This document shows positions 43,123-52,005 of a stretch of 64,000 nucleotides of DNA, one piece after another. The notes below the pieces were generated by a model. That model had not been told where the DNA came from. It did not search any database and saw nothing but the letters and a program-made list of their open reading frames with translations. This stretch comes from Geodermatophilus obscurus (GTDB lineage Bacteria > Actinomycetota > Actinomycetes > Mycobacteriales > Geodermatophilaceae): positions 186,001 through 250,000 of the forward strand of contig NZ_FOWE01000003.1 in assembly GCF_900115395.1 (NCBI RefSeq), read 5' to 3'. The translations under genes were made by a program, and so were the position numbers. The first letter of the stretch is position 1; every line of letters begins with the position of its first letter.

Positions 43123-44439
43123 TCAGGGGATCCGGCGGAGCACCTCCGGCGACAGCTCCGCGACCGAGGTGTGCCCGCTGAGCCCCAGGGTGAGGTCGAA
43201 CTCGCCGAGGACGTCGGAGACCACCTGGTGGACCCCGGCCTCGCCGGCCAGGCCCAGGCCCCAGGCGTAGGGGCGGCCCAGCAGCACCGCCCGCGCGCCG
43301 AGGGCGACGGCGACCAGCACGTCGGCGCCGCTGCGGATGCCGCTGTCGAGCAGCACCGGCGCGCGGTCGCCCACGGCGGCGACGACGTCGGGTAGGGCGT
43401 CGAGCGCGGCGATCGAGCGGTCCACCTGCCGCCCGCCGTGCGTGCTCACCACCACGCCGTCGACGCCCTCGTCGAGCGCCCGGCGGGCGTCGTCGGGGTG
43501 CAGCACGCCCTTGAGCAGGATCGGCAGCCGGGTGCGGGCGCGCAGCCAGGCGAGGTCGGCCCAGGTGATGGAGGGCCGGGAGTAGGTGGCCAGGAACGTC
43601 TCGACGGCGGCCCGCGGCAGCGGCGAGCGGAGGTTCTCCCGCAGCGGCCCGGGCCAGGCACGGGCCATGCCGACCATCGCCAGCACGGCGGCGAGCGTGG
43701 GCCGGGGCTGGCGGTCGCGCCCGGCGGCCTCGCCGGCCTGCGCGGGTGCGGCGTCGCCGGCCCCGGCCGCCCGGGCCTCGACCAGCCGCCGGAACGCCGG
43801 GTCGGAGGTGTACTGCGCGATGCCCTTCCCGAGGGCGAACGGCATGTGCCCGAGGTCGAGGTCGCGCGGGCGCCAGCCGAGCATCGTGGTGTCCAGCGTG
43901 ACCACCAGCGCCTCGCAGCCGGCGGCCTCGGCGCGACCCACCAGGCTCTCCACCAGCTCGTCGGAGGTCGACCAGTACAGCTGGAACCAGCGCGGGGCGT
44001 CCCCCATGGCCTCCGCGCAGGTCTCCATGGGCACCGACGCCTGGTTGGAGAAGACGAACGGCACGCCGAGGGACGCCGCCGCACGGGCCACCGCGAGGTC
44101 GGCCTCCCGGTGCACCAGCTCCAGTGCACCGACCGGGCCGAGCAGCAGCGGCGCGGGGATCCGCCGTCCGAACAGCTCCACGGAGGTGTCGCGGGCGCTG
44201 ACGTCACGCAGCACCCGGGGGACGACGGCCCACCGGTCGAAGGCGGCGCGGTTGGCCCGCTGCGTGTTCTCCTCGCCGGCACCTCCGGCCACGTAGGCGT
44301 AGGCCCGGGCGGTCAGCCGCGCGCGGGCTCGGCGCTGCAGCGGCCGGGCCGTGGTGGGCACGAGCGGGGAGCGCCCGTATACCCCGGCGCGGTAGACCTC
44401 GTTCTGGCGGCGGCGACCGGTCCCGGCTGCGGAGTCCAC
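43123..44439 (-). CDS. FMN-dependent alpha-hydroxy-acid oxidase (lactate 2-monooxygenase-like)
   Basis: 438 residues, about 85 longer than the family member at 23769-24824 because of an insertion (about 215-300, Ala/Gly rich) of the kind seen in lactate 2-monooxygenases. Motifs: [41 protein letters not shown], catalytic [14 protein letters not shown] and the phosphate site [28 protein letters not shown]. It would oxidise lactate or a related hydroxy acid. The GTG at 44439 lies exactly 7 bases past a TACGGT -10 box, pointing to leaderless translation. A GTG at 44490 would add 17 residues. Confidence 0.88.
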   Translation of the reverse strand: MDSAAGTGRRRQNEVYRAGVYGRSPLVPTTARPLQRRARARLTARAYAYVAGGAGEENTQRANRAAFDRWAVVPRVLRDVSARDTSVELFGRRIPAPLLLGPVGALELVHREADLAVARAAASLGVPFVFSNQASVPMETCAEAMGDAPRWFQLYWSTSDELVESLVGRAEAAGCEALVVTLDTTMLGWRPRDLDLGHMPFALGKGIAQYTSDPAFRRLVEARAAGAGDAAPAQAGEAAGRDRQPRPTLAAVLAMVGMARAWPGPLRENLRSPLPRAAVETFLATYSRPSITWADLAWLRARTRLPILLKGVLHPDDARRALDEGVDGVVVSTHGGRQVDRSIAALDALPDVVAAVGDRAPVLLDSGIRSGADVLVAVALGARAVLLGRPYAWGLGLAGEAGVHQVVSDVLGEFDLTLGLSGHTSVAELSPEVLRRIP

Positions 44440-44445
44440 CGGATC

Positions 44446-44451
44446 ACCGTA
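44446..44451 (-). promoter_or_regulatory. -10 box (TACGGT) of a probable leaderless promoter
   Basis: TACGGT on the - strand ends six bases before the GTG at 44439, the same geometry as at 6050 and 22335. No clear -35. Confidence 0.4.
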
Positions 44452-44629
44452 GTGACCCCGCTCACCACCGCCGGCCGGACCCTCCGACACGCCCGGGTCA
44501 CGACACGCCGCAGCGACCTGACGACGCGCCGTCGCACTGTCGTCGACACGGGGTCACCGGCCGCATCATGGGATCCGCCGTCCCCGGGACCACCGCGAGC
44601 GGCGCGCACCACCGCTCGAGGGGGACACC

Positions 44630-45781
44630 GTGCCGGTCGCGACCTCGCCCGTGCCCGGGCCGGGGCGCGCGCCCCGGGTCCTGCCGGCCGGGCTGGCGCT
44701 GCTCACCGCCGTGGCCGGGCTGCTGGCCGGCGGCCTGGTGCTGGCCGGCCCCGCCGCGGCCGCCGACGACCCCGCCCGCCCGGACGCGAGGGTCACCCAC
44801 GGGCCCAGCTGCCGGCCCGGTGGCGTCGCGGTCGAGGTGACCGCCGGCACCGTCGCCTACGCGGTCACGCTGGCGACCACCCGCTCCCCGGGCGGGGAGG
44901 ACTCCGCCGAGCTGCAGCCGGGTGAGGTCGCGGTCCTGCGCACCGGGGACGTCGCCTGGGGCGAGCGGATCGACAGCCGCCTGGAGTACGCCGCGCTCGA
45001 CGGCTCGGGTGACACCCACGTCGACGAGCTCGACGGCTTCGAGTTCACCCGCCCGGCGGAGGAGGACTGCGCGGCGATCGCCTCGCCGTCCGGCGCCGGC
45101 GACGCGCCCCCGGCCGGGGTGCCGGAGGCACCGACTTCCGTGGCCCCGGCCGCACCGCCGTCGGCACCCCCGCCCGCGTCCCCGGAGTCCGCGCCGGCGG
45201 AGGGGGACCCGGCGCCCGAGCCGGCCCTCCCGTCCGGCGTGGTGCCCGCACCCGAGGTCCTGCCCGTGCCGGCGCCCCGGCGGCCCGCGCCGCGGACCGC
45301 GCCTGACGTCCCCGCGGACGGGGTCCCGGCCGACGACACCCGGGCCGACGACACCCCGGCCGACGACGCGCCGGAGGGTGACGTCGTCGCCTCGGCGGGG
45401 ACGGTGGCCGCCGGCGACGCCGTGACCCTGAGCGGCGACGGCTTCGAGCCGGGCGAGGTGGTCACCGTGCGGGTGGCCGGCGGGCGGGTCCTCGCCTCCG
45501 TGCCGGCCGGCGCCGACGGCGCGGTCGAGGCCACCGTGCGGGTCCCGGGCACCGACGGGTCGACGACGCTGGAGATGGTCGGCACCGACTCCGCGGTCAC
45601 CGCCGAGGTGCGCCTGCGCGTCGCCGCCGCCGCCCGGCCGGCCGACTCCGCCCCGGCGCCCGTCCCGCTGGTCGCGGCCGGCGTGGCACTGGTGCTGAGC
45701 GCCACCGGGCTGGTGCTGACCGCGGCCCGCCGGCGCCCGGGCGCGCCCGCCGGACCCACCGGGCCGACCGGGAGCGCCTGA
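44630..45781 (+). CDS. Exported surface protein with Ig-like/TIG-type domain and C-terminal membrane anchor
   Basis: 383 residues. Signal peptide at about 15-44 (LALLTAVAGLLAGGLVLAGPAAAA). An N-terminal globular region (about 50-145) has two cysteines that could form a disulfide. A long Pro/Ala/Asp-rich spacer includes an acidic DDT/DDA repeat. A compact beta domain (about 255-330) contains VTLSGDGFEPGEVVTVRVAGGR, as in bacterial Ig-like folds. A final helix with basic stop (LVAAGVALVLSATGLVLTAARRR) looks like a sorting-signal tail, but no LPXTG precedes it, so it is probably membrane-anchored. GAGGGGGA is 5 bases before the GTG. Confidence 0.75.
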   Translation: MPVATSPVPGPGRAPRVLPAGLALLTAVAGLLAGGLVLAGPAAAADDPARPDARVTHGPSCRPGGVAVEVTAGTVAYAVTLATTRSPGGEDSAELQPGEVAVLRTGDVAWGERIDSRLEYAALDGSGDTHVDELDGFEFTRPAEEDCAAIASPSGAGDAPPAGVPEAPTSVAPAAPPSAPPPASPESAPAEGDPAPEPALPSGVVPAPEVLPVPAPRRPAPRTAPDVPADGVPADDTRADDTPADDAPEGDVVASAGTVAAGDAVTLSGDGFEPGEVVTVRVAGGRVLASVPAGADGAVEATVRVPGTDGSTTLEMVGTDSAVTAEVRLRVAAAARPADSAPAPVPLVAAGVALVLSATGLVLTAARRRPGAPAGPTGPTGSA

Positions 45782-45806
45782 GGCTGACTTCGGTCACGAT
45801 GGTGCG

Positions 45807-46304
45807 ATGGGCTCCGAGGACGTGCTGGCTCCCGGCGTCCCCACCGACCCGGCGGCGCTCGCCGGGGCCGCACCCCGCGCCGCGGAGACCTGGCTGCGCA
45901 TCGTGCAGGTGCACGACCGCATCACCCACCGGGTCGACTCCGCGCTGCACCGCGAGCACGACCTCTCCCTCACCGGCTTCGAGGCCCTGCGGCGCATCGC
46001 CGAGGCGCCGGGGGAGCGGGCGACGATGAGCGAGGTCGCCGAGGCCCTCGGGCTGTCGCGGGCCGGCGTGACCAGCACGGTCGGCCGGCTGGTCGAGCAG
46101 GGTCTGGTCGTGCGCGAGCGGCGCCCGGGCGACCGCCGCCTGCTGCACGCGCGGCTGACCGACGCCGGCCGGGAGCGCACGCGGGCCGCCACGGTCACCC
46201 ACGACGAGCTCGTCGCCCGCCTGCTCACCCTGCTCGGTGACGACGCCGCCGTGGTCACCGACGCGCTGGCGCGGGTGTCCGCGGCCACCCGCATCCGCCG
46301 CTGA
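45807..46304 (+). CDS. MarR-family transcriptional regulator
   Basis: 165 residues. The winged-helix core (about 60-135) has LTGFEALRRIAEAPGERATMSEVAEALGLSRAGVTSTVGRLVEQGLVVRERRPGDRRLLHARLTDAG, with the basic wing DRR that contacts the minor groove. N- and C-terminal helices form the dimer interface. Targets are unknown. The nearest candidates are the surface protein 25 bases upstream and the heptose operon downstream. Its stop codon is followed without any gap by the structured repeat element at 46305. Confidence 0.9.
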   Translation: MGSEDVLAPGVPTDPAALAGAAPRAAETWLRIVQVHDRITHRVDSALHREHDLSLTGFEALRRIAEAPGERATMSEVAEALGLSRAGVTSTVGRLVEQGLVVRERRPGDRRLLHARLTDAGRERTRAATVTHDELVARLLTLLGDDAAVVTDALARVSAATRIRR

Positions 46305-46501
46305 GGAAGGACCCCTCTGCCCCCCACCGCGCGCGGGCTCGCGGCGGGGCCCTGCAGAGGGGCCGTTCCAGTACGTCACCTGCCCCCCACCGCTCGCGGG
46401 CTCGCGGCGGGGCCCTGCAGAGGGGCCGTTGCAGCACCTCGCCTGCCCCCCACCGCTCGCGGGCTCGCGGCGGGGCCCTGCGGGGGAGCCGACGTGCCAC
46501 C
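46305..46501 (+). repeat. Structured stop-codon-abutting element, amplified as a 63-bp tandem repeat (2.9 copies)
   Basis: The element begins at the first base after the MarR stop (GGAAGGACCCC). Its first 65 nt fold back on themselves: GGAAGGACCCCTCTGC (46305-46320) pairs with GCAGAGGGGCCGTTCC (46354-46369), with an inner stem of CCCCACCGC/GCGGCGGGG. The inner part is then repeated with a period of exactly 63 bp (46318, 46381, 46444), the third copy diverging after 46483. Related elements follow the stop codons at 57325 and 63983. A terminator-like or REP-like element is likely. Confidence 0.75.
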
Positions 46502-46522
46502 TTCGGAGGCGCTTCAAGCCCG

Positions 46523-46528
46523 TAGTGT
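46523..46528 (+). promoter_or_regulatory. Candidate -10 box (TAGTGT) of the heptose operon
   Basis: CGTAGTGTTT is an A/T-richer patch between the repeat element and the ATG at 46562. Its predicted start gives a leader of about 27 bases. No clear -35. Confidence 0.3.
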
Positions 46529-46561
46529 TTGCGCGCCGACGAGACCGGGCAGGGCGCGATC

Positions 46562-48052
46562 ATGCCCGTGAGCTGCACCGTCGTCGTGCCGACCATCGGC
46601 CGGCCGTCGCTCGACGTGCTGCTCGACGCCCTCGCCGCCATGCCCGGCCCCCGCCCGGACGGTCTGGTGGTGGTCGACGACCGCCCCGCCGGGCCCCCGC
46701 TGACCGTCGAGCGGCCCGGCCTGCCGCCGGTCCGCGTCGTCCGCACCGGCGGCGGCGGCCCCGCCCGCGCGCGCAACCTCGGCTGGCGCACCGCCCGCAC
46801 CGAGTGGATCGCCTTCCTCGACGACGACGTCGTCCCCGACCCCGACTGGTACCAGCGGCTGGCCGCCGACCTCGCCGGCCTGCCCGCCGACGTGGCCGGC
46901 AGCCAGGGCCGGGTGCGGGTGCCGCTGCCGGAGGACCGCCGGCCCACCGACTGGGAGCGCGGCACCGCGGGCCTGGCCACCAGCGCCTGGATCACCGCCG
47001 ACCTCGCCTACCGCCGCGCCGCGCTGGCCGCCGTCGGCGGGTTCGACGAGCGCTTCCCCCGGGCCTTCCGCGAGGACTCCGACCTCGCGCTGCGGGTCAT
47101 GGACACCGGCGCGCGGCTGGTCCGCGGTGACCGGTGGATCACCCACCCGGTCCGCCCGGTCGACCGCTGGGTCAGCGTCCGCGTGCAGGCCGGCAACGCC
47201 GACGACGTCCTGATGCGCCGGCTGCACGGGCCCGGCTGGCGGGACCGGGCGGAGGCCGCGCTCGGCCGCCGTCCGCAGCACCTCGCCGTCACGGCGGCCG
47301 GGCTGGCCGCCCTGGGCCTGGCCGCCGCCCGCCGGCCCCGTCCGGCGCTCGCCGCCGCGCTGGCCTGGGCCGCCGGCACCGCCGAGTTCGCCTGGGCACG
47401 CATCGCCCCGGGCCCGCGCGAGCGCGCCGAGGTGTCCACCATGGCGCTCACCAGCGCCGCCATCCCGCCGCTGGCCACCTGGCACTGGCTGCGCGGCGTC
47501 GTCACCCACCGCCGGGTGACCCCGTGGCGCGGCCTGCCCGACCTCGTGCTCTTCGACCGCGACGGAACGCTGGTGCGCGACTTCCCGTACAACGGCGACC
47601 CGGAGCTCGTGAAGCCGGTGCCGGGGGCGCGGGAGGCGGTCGACGCTCTCCGCGCCCGCGGCGTCCGGGTCGGGGTGGTGAGCAACCAGTCCGGCGTGGC
47701 CCGCGGGATCATCACCCGGGAGCAGGTCGACGCCTGCATGGCGCGGCTCGACGAGCTGCTCGGGCCCTTCGACACCGTGCAGGTCTGCCCGCACGGCCCC
47801 GACGACGGCTGCAGCTGCCGCAAGCCCGCACCCGGCATGGTCAAGGCCGCCTGCGCCGAGCTCGACGTCGACCCCGCGCGCACCGTGGTCGTCGGCGACA
47901 TCGGTGCCGACGTCGAGGCCGCCGCGGCCGCCGGGGCGAGCGGGATCCTGGTGCCCACCCCGGTGACGCGGCGGCAGGAGGTCGCCGCCGCGCCCCGCCG
48001 GGCGGCCACCCTGTCCGCCGCGGTGGGCGACGTCCTGGCCGGCCGGTGGTGA
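46562..48052 (+). CDS. GT2 glycosyltransferase fused to GmhB-type heptose-bisphosphate phosphatase (HAD)
   Basis: 496 residues. The N-terminal GT2 domain (about 1-235) has CTVVVPTIGRPSLDVLL, LVVVDDRPAG, the DxD-type AFLDDDVVPDPDWY and GGFDERFPRAFREDSDLALR. After a helical linker the C-terminal HAD domain (about 325-490) has DRDGT (nucleophile Asp near 332), VVSNQSGVARG, the zinc-loop CPHGPDDGCSCRKPAPGM and VVGDIGADVEAAAAAG. That zinc loop is diagnostic for GmhB, which dephosphorylates D-glycero-D-manno-heptose 1,7-bisphosphate. Joining precursor synthesis to a transferase is unusual. ATG 46562 is preferred. A TTG at 46529 is in frame. It opens the operon and overlaps the next gene by GTGA. 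Confidence 0.9.
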   Translation: MPVSCTVVVPTIGRPSLDVLLDALAAMPGPRPDGLVVVDDRPAGPPLTVERPGLPPVRVVRTGGGGPARARNLGWRTARTEWIAFLDDDVVPDPDWYQRLAADLAGLPADVAGSQGRVRVPLPEDRRPTDWERGTAGLATSAWITADLAYRRAALAAVGGFDERFPRAFREDSDLALRVMDTGARLVRGDRWITHPVRPVDRWVSVRVQAGNADDVLMRRLHGPGWRDRAEAALGRRPQHLAVTAAGLAALGLAAARRPRPALAAALAWAAGTAEFAWARIAPGPRERAEVSTMALTSAAIPPLATWHWLRGVVTHRRVTPWRGLPDLVLFDRDGTLVRDFPYNGDPELVKPVPGAREAVDALRARGVRVGVVSNQSGVARGIITREQVDACMARLDELLGPFDTVQVCPHGPDDGCSCRKPAPGMVKAACAELDVDPARTVVVGDIGADVEAAAAAGASGILVPTPVTRRQEVAAAPRRAATLSAAVGDVLAGRW

Positions 48053-49101
48053 CCGGCCGCCGGGGCACGGTCCTCGTCGCCCGGCTCGACAACGCCGGCG
48101 ACGTCCTCCTGCAGGGCCCGCTGGTGCGCGCCGTCGCCCACGGCGCCGAGCGGGTCGTGTTCCTCGCCGGGCCGGCCGGCGCCGAGGCCGCCGCCCTGCT
48201 GCCCGGCGTCGACGAGGTCTGGACCTGGGCCTGCCCCTGGATCCTGGGCGACCCGCCGCCGGTCGACGCCGCCGACCTCGCCGCGCTCACCGATCGCGTG
48301 CGGGCGCTGGCGCCCGACGAGGCGGTGGTCAGCACGTCGTTCCACCAGTCGCCGCTGCCGCTCGCGCTGCTGCTGCGCACCGCCGGGGTGCCCCGGATCA
48401 GCGCCACCAGCGTCGACTACCCCGGCTCGCTGCTCGACGTCCGGCACCGGAACGGGCCCGACGACGAGGCGGACCTGCCCGAGCCCGAGCGGGCGCTGGC
48501 GCTGGCCCGCGCCGCCGGGTTCGACCTGCCCGACGGCGACGACGGCCGGCTCGCCGTCCGCCGCCCGCTGCCGGCCGTCCCGCACGAGCCGGGCCACTGG
48601 GCGGCCGGCGGTCTCGAGCCCGGCTACGTCGTGCTGCACCCCGGCGCGTCGGTCCCCGCCCGCGCCTGGCCCGCGGAGCGCTGCGCCGAGGCGGTCGAGG
48701 CGCTCGCCGACGCCGGCCACCGGGTGCTGGTCACCGGCGGGCCGGGGGAGCGGGACCTCACCGCCGCCGTCGCCGGCCGCCGCGGCGTCGACCTCGGCGG
48801 GGCCACCTCCCTCGCGGAGATGGCCGCCCTGCTCGACGGCGCAGCGGCCGTCGTCGTCGGCAACACCGGCCCGGCGCACCTGGCCGCCGCCGTCGGCACG
48901 CCGGTCGTGTCGCTGTTCAGCCCGGTCGTGCCCGCGGCCCGGTGGGCGCCGCACGGCGTCCCCACCGTGCTGCTCGGCGACCAGGACGCCCCCTGCCGGC
49001 TCACCCGGGCGCGCGAGTGCCCGGTGCCCGGCCACCCCTGCCTGACGTCGGTGACCGCCGACGACGTCGTCGCGGCGGTCGGGAAGCTGGTGAGCGCGTG
49101 A
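48049..49101 (+). CDS. GT9 (ADP-heptose:LPS heptosyltransferase-like) glycosyltransferase
   Basis: 350 residues, GT-B fold. N-terminal VLVARLDNAGDVLLQGPLVRAV is the acceptor-side signature of GT9 enzymes (usual LGDxLL is AGDVLL here). The C-terminal part has YVVLHPGASVPARAWPAERCAEAV and VVVGNTGPAHLAAAVGTPVVSLF, where N replaces the more common D. GT9 enzymes use ADP-heptose. Together with gmhA, hldE and the GmhB domain in the same operon this supports a true heptosyltransferase. It overlaps both neighbours (GTGA each side). Confidence 0.88.
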   Translation: MTGRRGTVLVARLDNAGDVLLQGPLVRAVAHGAERVVFLAGPAGAEAAALLPGVDEVWTWACPWILGDPPPVDAADLAALTDRVRALAPDEAVVSTSFHQSPLPLALLLRTAGVPRISATSVDYPGSLLDVRHRNGPDDEADLPEPERALALARAAGFDLPDGDDGRLAVRRPLPAVPHEPGHWAAGGLEPGYVVLHPGASVPARAWPAERCAEAVEALADAGHRVLVTGGPGERDLTAAVAGRRGVDLGGATSLAEMAALLDGAAAVVVGNTGPAHLAAAVGTPVVSLFSPVVPAARWAPHGVPTVLLGDQDAPCRLTRARECPVPGHPCLTSVTADDVVAAVGKLVSA

Positions 49102-50078
49102 GGGTCCTGCTCTGGCACGTGCACGGCTCCTGGACGACGGCGTTCGTCCAGGGCCGGCACGAGTACCTGCTGCCCGTGGTCCCCGGCCGGGGCCCCGACG
49201 GGCTGGGCCGCGCCCGCACGTGGGACTGGCCGGCGTCGGCCCGCGAGGTGACGCCGGAGCAACTGCGCGACGAGCACGTCGACGTCGTGGTGCTGCAGCG
49301 GGTGCGCGACCTGGAGCTGGTGCGCGAGTGGCTGGGCCGCGAGCCCGGGCGCGACCTGCCCGCCGTCTTCCTCGAGCACAACGCGCCGGGGCTCGAGCCC
49401 GGGGACGGCCCGGTGCCGCACACCCGCCACCCGCTGGCCGACCGCGACGACGTCCCGATCGCGCACGTCACGCACTTCAACCGGCTCTTCTACGACAACG
49501 GCCGCGCGCCGACGACGGTCATCGAGCACGGGATCGTCGACCCCGGCGAGCGCTGGACCGGCGAGCTGGCCCGCGCCGCCGTCGTCACCAACGAGCCGGT
49601 CCGCCGCGGCCGCACGGTGGGCGCCGACCTGCTGCCCGGGCTGGCCGCGGTGGCCCCGGTCGACGTCTTCGGCATGGGCCTGGCCGGGCTGCACGAGGCG
49701 CACGGCCTCGACCCCGCACGGGTGACCCTGCACGACGACCCGCCGCAGGCGGCCATGCACGCCGAGCTCGCCCGCCGCCGCGTCTACGTCCACCCGGTGC
49801 GGTGGACGTCGCTGGGCCTGTCGCTGCTCGAGGCGATGCACCTGGGCATGCCGGTGGTCGCGCTGGCCACCACCGAGGTCGTGGAGGCGGTGCCCGCCGA
49901 CGCCGGTGTCGTCTCCACCCGGCCCGAGGTGCTGTGGGACGCCGTCGCCACCTACCTGCACGACGAGGACGCCGCCCGGCTGGCCGGCAAGGCGGCGCGG
50001 GCCGCCGCGCTGGGGCGCTACGGGCTCCCCCGGTTCCTCTCCGACTGGGACGCCCTGCTCGAGGAGGTCACCCGATGA
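49098..50078 (+). CDS. GT4-like glycosyltransferase with altered EX7E motif
   Basis: 326 residues, shorter than most GT4 proteins. The C-terminal domain has a recognisable donor site (RRVYVHPVRWTSLGLSLLEAMHLGMPVVALA), but the first Glu of EX7E is replaced (TSLGLSLLE). N-terminal elements include RVLLWHVHGSWTTAFVQGRHEYLLPV and FLEHNAPGLEPGD. The change may alter catalysis or nucleotide preference. GTG overlaps the preceding GT9 stop and its own stop overlaps the next ATG (ATGA), so it is an integral operon member. Role: adding one residue to the heptose-containing glycan (inferred). Confidence 0.78.
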   Translation: MRVLLWHVHGSWTTAFVQGRHEYLLPVVPGRGPDGLGRARTWDWPASAREVTPEQLRDEHVDVVVLQRVRDLELVREWLGREPGRDLPAVFLEHNAPGLEPGDGPVPHTRHPLADRDDVPIAHVTHFNRLFYDNGRAPTTVIEHGIVDPGERWTGELARAAVVTNEPVRRGRTVGADLLPGLAAVAPVDVFGMGLAGLHEAHGLDPARVTLHDDPPQAAMHAELARRRVYVHPVRWTSLGLSLLEAMHLGMPVVALATTEVVEAVPADAGVVSTRPEVLWDAVATYLHDEDAARLAGKAARAAALGRYGLPRFLSDWDALLEEVTR

Positions 50079-51319
50079 GGACGCACCGCACCAGCGGCCC
50101 GCCGCTGCGCGTCGACCTGGTCAGCGAACACGCCTCGCCGCTGGCCGCGATCGGCGGCGTCGACGCCGGCGGCCAGAACGTGCACGTCGCGGCGCTGGCC
50201 GCCGGGCTGGCCGCCCGCGGCCACGAGGTCACCGTGCACACCCGCCGCGACGACCCGGACCTGCCCGACGAGGTGGTCACCCTCGACGGCTACGTCGTCA
50301 GCCACGTCACCGCGGGACCCGCGCGGGTGCTGCCGAAGGACGACCTGCTCGCGCACGTGCCGGCGCTGGCGGCGGGGCTGCGCGCCCGCTGGGCGGTGGC
50401 GCCGCCCGACGTCGTCCACGCGCACTTCTGGATGAGCGGGCTGGCCGCGGTCGAGGCCGCCGGCAGCCTGCTCGCCCCGGTGCCGGTGCTGCAGACCTTC
50501 CACGCCCTCGGCTCGGTCAAGCGCCGTCACCAGGGCGACGCCGACACCTCACCGCCCCAGCGCGTGGAACTCGAGCGCGGCCTGTGCGCGGCCGTCGGCC
50601 ACGTGGTCGCCACCTGCAGCGACGAGGTGTTCGAGCTGCGCCGGCTGGGGCTGTCCCGCGACCGCGTCTCGATCGTGCCGTGCGGCGTCGACACCACGGT
50701 GTTCACCCCGCGCGGGCCCGTGGCGCCGCGTACCGGCCGGCCGCGGCTGCTGGTGCTCGGGCGGCTGGTCGAGCGCAAGGGCCAGGAGGACGCCGTCCGC
50801 GCGCTGGCCGCCGTCCCCGACGCCGAGCTGGTGGTCGTCGGCGGGCCGCCGGCCGGTGCCGTCGACGCCGACCCCGAGGTCCGCCGCCTGCGCGCCGTCG
50901 CGGCGTCCCTCGGCGTGGCCGACCGGCTGGTGTTCGCCGGGTCGGTCGGCCGGGCCGACGTCCCCGCGTGGATCCGCTCGGCCGACGTCGTGCTCGCCGT
51001 GCCCTGGTACGAGCCGTTCGGCATCACCCCGCTGGAGGCCATGGCCTGCGGCCGCCCGGTGGTCGCCACCGCCGTCGGCGGCCTGCAGGACTCCGTCGCC
51101 GACGGCGTCACCGGCGACCTCGTGCCGCCCCGCGACCCGGCCCGCCTCGGCGAGGTGCTCGCCGCGCTGCTGGCCGACGACGCCCGCCGCGCCGCCTACG
51201 GGGCGGCCGGTGTGCGGCGCGCCCGCGCCCGCTACCGGTGGGCCCGCGTGGCCGCCGACACCGAGGCCGTCTACCGGCAGGTCCTGTCCACCCGGCGTCC
51301 CGTCGAGGCCGTCCGATGA
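50075..51319 (+). CDS. GT4 glycosyltransferase (MshA/sucrose-synthase-like subgroup)
   Basis: 414 residues. The N-terminal GGVDAGGQNVHVAALAAGLAARGHEV is the glycine-rich donor/acceptor loop typical of MshA-like GT4 enzymes. HAHFWMSGLAA follows near 115. The C-terminal domain has LLVLGRLVERKGQEDAV and a complete EX7E motif, YEPFGITPLEAMACGRPVV, near 310. It transfers a sugar from an NDP- or UDP-donor. Embedded in the heptose operon with ATGA overlaps on both sides, it most likely builds the same glycan rather than mycothiol. Confidence 0.9.
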   Translation: MRTHRTSGPPLRVDLVSEHASPLAAIGGVDAGGQNVHVAALAAGLAARGHEVTVHTRRDDPDLPDEVVTLDGYVVSHVTAGPARVLPKDDLLAHVPALAAGLRARWAVAPPDVVHAHFWMSGLAAVEAAGSLLAPVPVLQTFHALGSVKRRHQGDADTSPPQRVELERGLCAAVGHVVATCSDEVFELRRLGLSRDRVSIVPCGVDTTVFTPRGPVAPRTGRPRLLVLGRLVERKGQEDAVRALAAVPDAELVVVGGPPAGAVDADPEVRRLRAVAASLGVADRLVFAGSVGRADVPAWIRSADVVLAVPWYEPFGITPLEAMACGRPVVATAVGGLQDSVADGVTGDLVPPRDPARLGEVLAALLADDARRAAYGAAGVRRARARYRWARVAADTEAVYRQVLSTRRPVEAVR

Positions 51320-52005
51320 GCGCCCCTGGAGGTCGCCCCGTGAGTGTCGCTCCCCATTCCGCCGGCGAGGTCGTCTCGCCCGACTCCTGCACCCACCTCA
51401 CCGGCCGCGACCACGTCGCGTCCCTGAACGCGGCGCTGCGCAGCCTCGACGCGGCGGTCGACACCCTCGACCGCTGGGGCCGGCTGCTGGCCGACGTCCT
51501 GTGCGGGGACGAGCGCGGGCGGCTGCTGGCCGCGGGCAACGGCGGCAGCGCGGCGCAGGCGCAGCACCTCACCGCCGAGCTGGTGGGCCGCTACCGCGCC
51601 GACCGGCCGCCCTTCTCCGCGATCTGCCTGACCGCCGAGACCTCCTCGCTCACCGCGATCGCCAACGACTACCCGGCCGACGAGCTGTTCGCCAGGCAGG
51701 TCGAGGCGCACGGCCGGGCCGGGGACGTCCTGGTCCTGCTGTCGACGTCGGGCCGCAGCCCCAACGCGGTCACCGCCGCCCGCCGCGCCCGCGAGTGCGG
51801 CATCACCGTGCTGTCGATGACCGGCCCGGCACCCAACCCGCTGGCCGCCGCCTCCGACGAGGCGGTGTGCATCGACTCCCCGTGGACGGCGACGGTGCAG
51901 GAATGCCACCTCGTCGCCCTGCACCTGCTGTGCGCGGCGTTCGACGCCGCGGTGCTGGCCGAGCCGGCGCGGGTGCCTCGGTCGCGCCTCGGGGTCGCCG
52001 GGTGA
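51316..52005 (+). CDS. gmhA: Sedoheptulose-7-phosphate isomerase (phosphoheptose isomerase)
   Basis: 229 residues with a single SIS domain. LLAAGNGGSAAQAQHLTAELVGRY is the GmhA active-site signature, followed by FSAICLTAETSSLTAIANDY and LVLLSTSGRSPNAVTAARRA. It converts sedoheptulose 7-phosphate to D-glycero-D-manno-heptose 7-phosphate, the first step of activated heptose synthesis. ATG 51316 overlaps the GT4 stop (ATGA). However, GGAGG at 51328-51332 sits 7 bases before an in-frame GTG at 51340, so a shorter form (221 residues) is at least as likely. The N-terminal extension before the SIS core is not conserved-looking. Confidence 0.9.
   Translation: MSAPGGRPVSVAPHSAGEVVSPDSCTHLTGRDHVASLNAALRSLDAAVDTLDRWGRLLADVLCGDERGRLLAAGNGGSAAQAQHLTAELVGRYRADRPPFSAICLTAETSSLTAIANDYPADELFARQVEAHGRAGDVLVLLSTSGRSPNAVTAARRARECGITVLSMTGPAPNPLAAASDEAVCIDSPWTATVQECHLVALHLLCAAFDAAVLAEPARVPRSRLGVAG

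Noticed and set aside
46318..46501. 63-bp repeats considered as a CRISPR array
   Set aside because: Repeats are directly adjacent with no variable spacers, are internally self-complementary over most of their length, and no cas genes are nearby.
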